The notes below the pieces were generated by a model. It had not been told where the DNA came from and ran no database searches. It worked only from the letters and a program-made list of their open reading frames with translations. Position numbers and translations under genes: made by a program. Below, in pieces: positions 16,809-24,900 of a DNA stretch of 64,000 bases. Positions within the stretch are counted from its first letter, which is position 1. The number at the start of each line of letters is the position of its first letter. Source of the stretch: JABAAE01 sp036336715 (GTDB lineage Bacteria > Planctomycetota > Planctomycetia > Pirellulales > Pirellulaceae); NCBI GenBank assembly GCA_036336715.1, contig JAYZFP010000064.1:1-64000 (forward strand). Reading direction: 5' to 3'.

Positions 16809-18970
16809 CCTTTTTGAATTCCGCACTGGCGTTGGGGGCGTTGGCCTTTGTTGTCCCGCTGGTCATTCATATCCTCAACCGGAGTCGCTTCAAGAAGATC
16901 GACTGGGGGGCGATGCACCTGCTGGAATCGGTGATCAAGGTCAACCACAAACGTTTTCGACTCGACCAGCTGATCCTCCTGCTCGTACGTTGCCTGATTC
17001 CGGCGTTGCTGGCCTTCTGCATTGCCCGGCCACTGCTGACCGGATCCAAGACGATGGAGGCCAACACCCCGGTTTCGCTGTTGTTGGTCTTGGATGGTAG
17101 TTACTCAATGGAAGCCAGTGAAAAAGGGGGCTCCAAAATCAAACAGGCCATCGAGGCTGCCCGGGAACTGGTCCTTTCCACCCATCGGGGCTCGGATCTT
17201 TATGTGCTGGTTCTCGGCGATCAACCTCTTCCCCTTTTCGACCAACCGGTCTTTGACGCCGAAGCCGTCGTCAGCCGCCTGAACAATCTCGAGGGGGGCT
17301 ACGGAGCCTGCGACCTGCGTGCAGCATTGCAAAACAGCCTGGCAATCCTGGACAAAATGAACAACGCGCATCGCGAACTGGTCATCATCAGCGATTTCCA
17401 GCGTGCTGAATGGATGGAACTGCTTGAAAACGGTTCCGCCGAAATCAAACAGGGGCTTGAAGGCCTCGATATTTCACCCACCCTGACGCTGCTGCCGATC
17501 GGAAGCCCGGTCGAGGGAAATGTCTCCGTGGACAGCATCGACTTTCCGCGTAAAGCGATCGGTGCCGGGGAGCCGCACGCTTACCGGGTCAACATCGTCA
17601 ACCATGGAAAATCCGCTCGGGAAAACACCCGCGTGATTTTCCGGGTGAACGGAAAAGAGGAATCGGTTTCCCAGCTCACTCTACCCGCCGGTGGATCAAG
17701 GCAGGTCCTGTTCACCCACGCCTTTTCCGAGCCGGGATCCCAGGTCATCGAAGCCGAGGTCATGACCGACGATCCATTGACGTTCGACAACCGTTTTTCG
17801 GTATCGGTCACCGTCTGGGACAGAATCCCGGTCGTCCTCGTGGACGGCGATCCTGACCCCGCACCGCTGATGAGCGAAACGGATTTCCTCCAGGTGGCCC
17901 TGACCCCCTTTGCCCTGGGGCGTTTTCAGTATGCTGACCTTGCCCAATCCAGTACCGTGAATCGCGAAACCCTGGACGCGAAAAACATCGATGCCGCCAG
18001 GGTGATTGTCCTGGCCAACGTGAGTCGCCTTTCCGTGGATCAGACCCGGCAGCTGAAGACCTTTGTTGCCAATGGTGGCGTCCTGTTTGTTTTCCCCGGC
18101 AGTCAGATCGACTTGAAATGGTACCGGGAGGAACTTTTTGAGAATGGCTCGGGAATCCTGCCGGCACCCTTTGGTCGGCAAAAGGGAAAAGATTCCCAGC
18201 CCCACCGGATCGTGGCCCAGCACTTTGAACACCCTTCACTGGAATTGTTCAATGAACGTTCCAATGGCGATCTTTCCGATGCCTCAATCAACCGCTGGTA
18301 CCTGTTGGAGGAGACAACAGAAAGCGGCCAGGATCCGCTGCGAAAAAATGCTTCGGTGATTGCCAGACTGGACAATGCAGACCCGTTCCTGATGGAATGC
18401 AATTACGGCAAAGGAGTCGTCCTGCAAATGGCAACCACCTGCGATACCGACTGGACGGATCTGCCGAGAAAGCCGGTCTTTCTTCCCCTGATGCAACAAC
18501 TGGTCACCACCACCGCATCACGCATGGTTCCACCTCGCAACCTCACCACCGGAGAGCCGGTCATTGCCTGGCTGGGAAACGCCGGGGAATCCGCCACGGT
18601 GACGGTCCAAACACCGACCGGCTCCGAACGGGTCATTCAGTCAGCCGAGCAGGACGGCCAGCAGGTTGCCGACTACCCGTTCACGAATCGTCCGGGAGTC
18701 TATTCCCTGGCGACCCCGGAGGAAACCATCCGTTACGCGGTGCAAACGGATCGTTCCGAGTCTGATCTGCGACTCCTGGATGAAGACCAGTTGAATTCCC
18801 TTGCTGAAAAGACGGGTGCCATCGTTGTCACCTCATCGACCGAGTACCTGCAAAACGATCAACTCCGGCGAAACGGCAGTGAAATCTGGAAATTCGTCCT
18901 GGCCGGTTTTCTCGGCTTTCTGTTCCTGGAAATGGTCCTGCAACAACGATTCTCGAGGGCTCGCGTATGA
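16805..18970 (+). CDS. BatA-domain membrane protein with vWA domain
   Basis: A 721-residue protein with the N-terminal BatA domain (FLNSALALGALAFVVPLVIH, two membrane helices at about 4-22 and 57-78, LNRSRFKKIDWGAMHLL between them), a vWA domain (VLDGSYSMEAS, DxSxS, from about 95), a central beta-rich/GATase-like portion, and a C-terminal membrane helix (FVLAGFLGFLFLEMVL). It is thus anchored at both ends with a periplasmic body. Bat proteins were named for Bacteroides aerotolerance, but their function is not settled. ATGA overlaps link it to genes on both sides. Confidence 0.92.
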   Translation: MTFLNSALALGALAFVVPLVIHILNRSRFKKIDWGAMHLLESVIKVNHKRFRLDQLILLLVRCLIPALLAFCIARPLLTGSKTMEANTPVSLLLVLDGSYSMEASEKGGSKIKQAIEAARELVLSTHRGSDLYVLVLGDQPLPLFDQPVFDAEAVVSRLNNLEGGYGACDLRAALQNSLAILDKMNNAHRELVIISDFQRAEWMELLENGSAEIKQGLEGLDISPTLTLLPIGSPVEGNVSVDSIDFPRKAIGAGEPHAYRVNIVNHGKSARENTRVIFRVNGKEESVSQLTLPAGGSRQVLFTHAFSEPGSQVIEAEVMTDDPLTFDNRFSVSVTVWDRIPVVLVDGDPDPAPLMSETDFLQVALTPFALGRFQYADLAQSSTVNRETLDAKNIDAARVIVLANVSRLSVDQTRQLKTFVANGGVLFVFPGSQIDLKWYREELFENGSGILPAPFGRQKGKDSQPHRIVAQHFEHPSLELFNERSNGDLSDASINRWYLLEETTESGQDPLRKNASVIARLDNADPFLMECNYGKGVVLQMATTCDTDWTDLPRKPVFLPLMQQLVTTTASRMVPPRNLTTGEPVIAWLGNAGESATVTVQTPTGSERVIQSAEQDGQQVADYPFTNRPGVYSLATPEETIRYAVQTDRSESDLRLLDEDQLNSLAEKTGAIVVTSSTEYLQNDQLRRNGSEIWKFVLAGFLGFLFLEMVLQQRFSRARV

Positions 18971-21774
18971 CCAGCTTGAGATTTGTTGGAGACGTGCCCC
19001 TGTGGCTGGGACTGACGCTGGCCGTTGTGGTTGCCGTGCTGTCCTGGTTGTATTACCGCCGGGAGAGCTTTGAGCTCCCTGGCAGCCTGCGAATCCTTTT
19101 GCCCCTGCTTCGCTCGACTGCTTTTCTTCTTGGCATCCTGATACTGACCGGCCCGGTGCTGCACCACCGCAAGACCATAGGAGAACTTGGCAGGGTCAAG
19201 ATATTTCTCGATGTCTCTCAAAGCATGAGCCAGAACGACAAGCACATGTCGATCGGAAGAAAACTCAAGATTGCACGGCAAATCGGCTGGGTCAGCGGGG
19301 AACTCCCGATGACGACCGAGTTCGAAGCCCTGGAGCAGGTGATCCTTGCCAGGAAAAAGCTGAACCAGGAACTGGCCGATTCCCGGGACTCAGAGCGTCC
19401 TCCAGAAGACAACCAGGACACGGAGGGCCCTGACAATTCGGGTGCCTCGAAAAAGCTGTCACTGGGCGATGCCGTTAGCGAATTTATCGATGCTTTAAAA
19501 GTGCACGCTGCATCAACCGGGGAGAAGGGGGCGGAACTCCTGGCCCGACAGGTGATGGACCCCCTGGATTCTCTCGTCGAAAATCCTCCAGCTCTCACCG
19601 CGACGGCGGTCAGTCCATTGCTGGTCCAATGTGAAAAAATTGAACGGCAACTTCAGGAACAGCTGGAGTCCGAACTGAAAATCAGACTCGGCAGCCAAAA
19701 CCAGACCATCGCAGCTTCGCTGGACCTGTTTGACGATGCTGCCCGTTGGCGACGTGTCCAGTTGTCCCTTGGCGGAGGCAAGGACGGGGAAGGGGGACTG
19801 AAACTTCTGCAAACGTTGCAAGAACGCCATGACGTCGACCTTTTCCTGATCGATGACCCCGCAGGAAAAACCGTCACCAAAGTCGACCTCGCCCAACCTC
19901 TTGACCTGCAATCCCTCTCCGAAGCGGGAACGCTGTCCCAGGCCACCAACCTCAGCACCACGATCTCGGCCGGTCTGGATGCGGAGGTCGAAAGGGATGA
20001 AACCGCGAAAACCGAAAGGCAAACGGCAATCGTGCTCATCTCCGATGGACAGCACAACGAAGGCCCCTCACCGATTCAGACCGCGCGAAACCTGGGCGGA
20101 AGGTCAAAGCCCTTTTTCAATGTCTCCATTGGTTCCCTGAATCCGGCAGTGGACCTGGCGGTCACCCGGCTGGAGTACCCAAAACTGGTTTTTCAAAAAG
20201 ACGAAATCCGGGGGACCCTGACCCTGCGGGATTCCATGACTCCCGGAAAACCCTTTGTGGCTCAAATCAGGCACCAGGACCAGGTTCTCTGGCAAAAACA
20301 GCTGGTGGCCCAAAACACCGGCGACCGGCGAGTTGATTTTGAATTTGCAATCAATGAATTGATTGATGAATTAGCTGAACAGCAGGAGAATGTGCAAACC
20401 CATATCAGCCAACTCCCTCTCACCGCCAGCATTGTCCCACTCGCCGAGGAATCAGAATCATCCAACAATAGCCGTACCATGCGGATGAGTGTCATCACGG
20501 AAGGATACCGGGTTTTGATTCTGGATGGGCGCTCCCGTTGGGAATCACGGTTTATCCGCAACGCTTTCCAGCGGGATGAACAGTGGAAAGTTGACACGAT
20601 CATTGCCGGAAGAACGACCCATCAGAAAAACCTTCCCCGCGGCGAAAAAAGGGACCAGTTCCCCGGCACCCGCAAACAGCTGTTTGATTTTGACCTCATC
20701 GTCTGGGGAGAGGTTTCCCCGGACCTTTTTGACCCGCAGGAACTGGAATGGCTCAGGGAATTCGTCGAAATCCGCGGCGGGGGCATCATCTTTATCGATG
20801 GGCAGCGGGGCAAACTCCGTCAACTCGAAGAGACCGGCCTCGCCTCACTGGTGCCGGTGACTGCCGGAAAACCGCCGCTAACTTCTCTTCCCGACTCACT
20901 TCAACTCACCGAGCAGGGAATCGACCAATCGGCCCTCGCTCTGGAGATTGACAAGCTGGACAACCAGCAATTCTGGACCGAACTCCCACCTCCCCATACG
21001 ATCGTACCCGTTGAAGTAGCACCGGATGCTGAAACCCTGGTCGAGGTTGTCCAGGGTGAAGACCGCTACCCGGCAATCGTCACCCGCAAATACGGTGCGG
21101 GAACCGTTTTATACCTTGCGTTTGATGAGTCCTGGCGTTGGCGTTACAAGACAGCAGACACCTGGCATCAGCGGGCATGGCATCAACTGGCCCGGTTCGC
21201 CATGCCACAACCCTACTCAGTGAGTGATGAATTTGTCTCACTGGATACCGGACCGGCAACCTATGAAGCAAATGAACAGCCATCCATCCGTGTCCGCCTG
21301 AAAGGTCTCGACGGCCAGGCCAATTCCGAGGCCACTGTGGACGCCCTCATCTGGAAAAATGGCAAACTGGTTTCCACGGTCAATCTCAAACCGGACAGCG
21401 AGGTTCCCGGAGTCTATCGGAGCGACGTGGATCCACTCGTTTCGGGCAACTACGAGGTCTCCATCCGGGCTTCCGGATACAAGGAATCCGTACTTCGCTC
21501 CCGCGGTGAGTTCACGGTACTTCCGCCCGACTCGGGCGAAATGTCGGAAACGTCGGTAAACGAAAACCTGTTGCGACAGATGTCAGTGGAGTCCAACGGA
21601 CAGTACCTGCGCGAAGAGAACCTCGCCAGACTGCCTGAACTGCTCAAACCCCTTAGCGATGGCCGAGTAATCGAATCAGAGACACTTCTTTGGCAGAGTT
21701 ACTGGTGGTTTGCCGCCATCCTGATTCTGCTGACACTGGAATGGATTTTCAGGAAACGTGCAGGACTGCTATGA
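18967..21774 (+). CDS. Membrane protein with vWA-like and glutamine-amidotransferase-like domains
   Basis: The 935-residue product has two N-terminal membrane helices (about 8-28 and 38-58), a vWA-like domain (KIFLDVSQSMSQND from about 78, with a long charged insert about 130-165, and VLISDGQHNEG further on), then a class I glutamine amidotransferase-like fold (YRVLILDGRSRWESRFI, DLIVWGEVSPDLF, GGGIIFIDG) with no obvious catalytic cysteine, and a C-terminal helix (YWWFAAILILLTLEWIF). The large part between the helices is probably periplasmic. It sits between the BatA protein and the giant coiled-coil protein, joined to the former by ATGA. Confidence 0.85.
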   Translation: MTSLRFVGDVPLWLGLTLAVVVAVLSWLYYRRESFELPGSLRILLPLLRSTAFLLGILILTGPVLHHRKTIGELGRVKIFLDVSQSMSQNDKHMSIGRKLKIARQIGWVSGELPMTTEFEALEQVILARKKLNQELADSRDSERPPEDNQDTEGPDNSGASKKLSLGDAVSEFIDALKVHAASTGEKGAELLARQVMDPLDSLVENPPALTATAVSPLLVQCEKIERQLQEQLESELKIRLGSQNQTIAASLDLFDDAARWRRVQLSLGGGKDGEGGLKLLQTLQERHDVDLFLIDDPAGKTVTKVDLAQPLDLQSLSEAGTLSQATNLSTTISAGLDAEVERDETAKTERQTAIVLISDGQHNEGPSPIQTARNLGGRSKPFFNVSIGSLNPAVDLAVTRLEYPKLVFQKDEIRGTLTLRDSMTPGKPFVAQIRHQDQVLWQKQLVAQNTGDRRVDFEFAINELIDELAEQQENVQTHISQLPLTASIVPLAEESESSNNSRTMRMSVITEGYRVLILDGRSRWESRFIRNAFQRDEQWKVDTIIAGRTTHQKNLPRGEKRDQFPGTRKQLFDFDLIVWGEVSPDLFDPQELEWLREFVEIRGGGIIFIDGQRGKLRQLEETGLASLVPVTAGKPPLTSLPDSLQLTEQGIDQSALALEIDKLDNQQFWTELPPPHTIVPVEVAPDAETLVEVVQGEDRYPAIVTRKYGAGTVLYLAFDESWRWRYKTADTWHQRAWHQLARFAMPQPYSVSDEFVSLDTGPATYEANEQPSIRVRLKGLDGQANSEATVDALIWKNGKLVSTVNLKPDSEVPGVYRSDVDPLVSGNYEVSIRASGYKESVLRSRGEFTVLPPDSGEMSETSVNENLLRQMSVESNGQYLREENLARLPELLKPLSDGRVIESETLLWQSYWWFAAILILLTLEWIFRKRAGLL

Positions 21775-21892
21775 GTCGAAAGATGGCTTTCCCTGCGATT
21801 CCCGAAGATCTGACTTCTCGGGGACTCTGGAGAAAGATATCATGAGCGAACCCCGGATCCTCGCAGCAAAACGAACCGTTTCACGCGGTTAA
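21771..21892 (+). other. Two very short ORFs chained by ATGA overlaps
   Basis: A 24-codon frame (21771-21845) starts on the stop of the preceding gene (ATGA), and a 16-codon frame (21842-21892) starts on its stop (ATGA again). They precede the ATG of the giant protein by 49 bp. They may be chance, or may carry re-initiating ribosomes along the operon. Peptide sequences are not recognised. Confidence 0.3.
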
Positions 21893-21941
21893 ACCGAACA
21901 GACAGCCAATCGGCTGCAGCCGCTGAAAAACAGAGGGAGAG

Positions 21942-24900
21942 ATGATGACGACTGTTGATCTTGATCCAATCGTTGGAAAGAAAATCGGGCACTTCAAACG
22001 GCGACGCATCCAGTTGCTGATCGCCCGCGGTGTCAGTGTGGGTCTGCTTTCCTTCCTGTTTTCTTTTGCCATCGTAGCCTTTGCCGATTGGTACTGGCTC
22101 CTGGGAGATTCTGTCCGCTGGACATTGACACTGGCCTCCTACGGCTTCGTTGCCCTCTCGGTCTGGCTGGCCAGCGTCAGTCGCATCGCCCGAAATCCTT
22201 CTGATGAGGAAACGGCGGTGCTGATGGAACATACCGAACCCGAGCTTCGTGAAAACCTGCTTTCGGCTGTGGAACTGGCCACCGATGATCCGGACAGCCT
22301 GCACGACTCACCCGTTTTTCGAGGGCTGCTCCAGGGAAAAGTGGCCCGGCAAATGGGCAGTGTGCAAGTCAATCGCCTTCTGCCTCTGCGGCTGGTTGCA
22401 AGGTGGCTCCTGACGGCATTTGTTTTCGTATCCGTGGTCGCTGCCCTGTTGATCACCGGCGATTCAAGGCTCCGCCAACTGGCTGCCCGTGCGCTGATGC
22501 CCGGTGCAAACATCGCCCGGATCTCCCGGGTCCAGGTGGAGGTCATCAGTCCCTCCCCTTCGTCCCTGATCATGGCCGAAGACGAAACCGTTGCCGTGGT
22601 TGTTGAGGTCACCGGCGGATCCTTCCGGGAGGTCATCCTGGAAACCTCCACCCCCACCACGGGAGTGGTACGCCAACGCATGACTGGCCGATCTGAAATT
22701 GAATTCGCCGCCAATGTTCACCTCGCGGATGAACCGGTGGAATACCGGATTTTCGCGGGTGACGCGATCACACAGCGATTTACCATCGATACGCGGTCCC
22801 GCCCCCATGTAGTCGCATTCAGGAAAACGCATCACTACCCCGATTACACGGAACTTGATCCGGTAACCGTCAATGACAACCACGGTGACCTGATCGTTCT
22901 GGAAGGAACGCTCACACAACTCGCGCTGCAAATCGACCAACCGGTCTCGCGGGCGGAACTGAGAATCAGTCAGCCGGGCTCGGATGAAGTCCTGTCCGTT
23001 CCACTATCCATATCCACTCAACCCATTCCAGGCCAGGCTTCCGGAAGCGCTGTCACCGTTGAGGGCGAAGTCCCCATCGAACAACCTTCCTTTTACAAGG
23101 TCCACCTCGTTTCCGAGGAGACAGGGTTCGAGAACATCTTTGCTCCCAAGTTTGAAATCCGGCCCCAGCCCGACCTGGTTCCCAAAGCCGGGTTCATCAA
23201 CCAGCAGGAGACAACCCTGCTTCTTCCACCCAATGACATTCTGAGCCTGCAGGCAATGGCAGAAGACGATCTGCCGCTGGTCAGCCTCGAACAACATGTA
23301 TCGGTCAATGGCGATGAATGGCTGGCACTGGAAATCGGTGCCCGGGCCGCCGAGCCGGGTGATGGAAGAAAAATGGAAGCCAGCTGGACCTGGGATTTCA
23401 TCCAGCACCAGCTGAAACCGGGTGACGAAGTGGTCACCAAACTGGTCGCGCTCGATCGCAAGGGAAACATTGGAGAATCCATTCCCCTGAGAATCGTGAT
23501 CAGCGATTTCGACTTCAACCCTGATCGGCACACCACCATGCTGAAAAAGCTCAGGTTTTATGAGGATCTGCTGAGCTTTGCCACCGAAATGGAACGGCTC
23601 CATGTCGCGGCTGTAGAAATCGTCAGCCAGCAGGCCGACAGCAATCGGGGCGTTCCGGAAAAACGGGCCGACCGGGTGGACCTCGAGGACATTCTCTCCA
23701 AGCAGCAGGAACAGTCGGGGGAACTGCTGCAAAAATCGCTGGAGGTACTCAAATCCATGCCTGCTGGAGCAGATGCCCAGGACATGGACCTGGCAGGAAG
23801 GGTTCTCTCGAGGCTGCATCACGGCTGGGTCCCTCAGGCATTCTTTCGAACAGCCGTTCTTGACATCGAGGATGGGATCAAATCCAGGTCCACAAAAATC
23901 AACGATTTGAAATATACGCTGGAGCGGATTGCGGATGACTCCAAGAGCCTGGCGTACCATTTCCAGTCCCTGGCGACACACAACCTCCTGGCCGGAATTG
24001 CCGGGGACCTGCACGCCATGACCAGCCAGCAGCAGTCAATTGTCGAAACTGCTTCGGACACTTTTGACCGGCTAAAACGTCAACAGGCGGTAGTCACCGG
24101 GAAACTGGAAAAGCTCTCCCGGCTGGCCGAGGAACAGGGGCAGAGCCTTCCCCAGAACATCCGCACCCACCTGGACCAGTTGATCGAATGGATTGGACAG
24201 GAACTCGAAACCATTAGCGAGGCAACCGAATCCGAAGATCGGTTCCCCCAGTTGAAATCGGCCGCCGCCAACCTGGCAAAACAGCTCGCCAGCCGACAGA
24301 GATTTAACGTCATCGATGGCGGTTTACCGGGACGAATGGTCGGTGCACGAAGAGACTTTCAGAACCGGTCAGGCAGCCTGTTCAACCCCCTCTATGAATT
24401 GGCTGCCAGCACGCGTGAAGACGGCTACCTGAGAACAAAGGCGGCGGAAAAGAAAAACCTGGAAGCCCAAAAACAGTATCGTCGCAGGGAATTGTCCACG
24501 GCCCTCCGGCCAGCACTTGAACAGTTACGCGCACGTCGGGAGATCACTCAGGCACGGCCGGATGCAGATTCCCAGTATGCTGCCGACGCAGGCCTGACTT
24601 CGCGGGCTGCACTTTTCTTGCTTTCGACCCATCAACGAGAGGCGTTCGACCCTGAAGCGGACGATCACCTGTTTGAAATAGCCCCCGCCTACCGAACGCT
24701 CGAAGCAGGACATGCGCTGAAAAGAGTTGAATTGAAGATCAACCTGTTGTTGAACCGGGAACGTTGGAATTCCCAGAGCCAGCAGGCACTCCTCGATCAT
24801 CCGCGGCAGTGGGACGCTCTCTATGGCGAACTGGAGATCGCCGTGACAAAGCTGAAAAGTGCTCAGCTGGATCAACAGCTGTTGGCCCGTATTGACCAGC

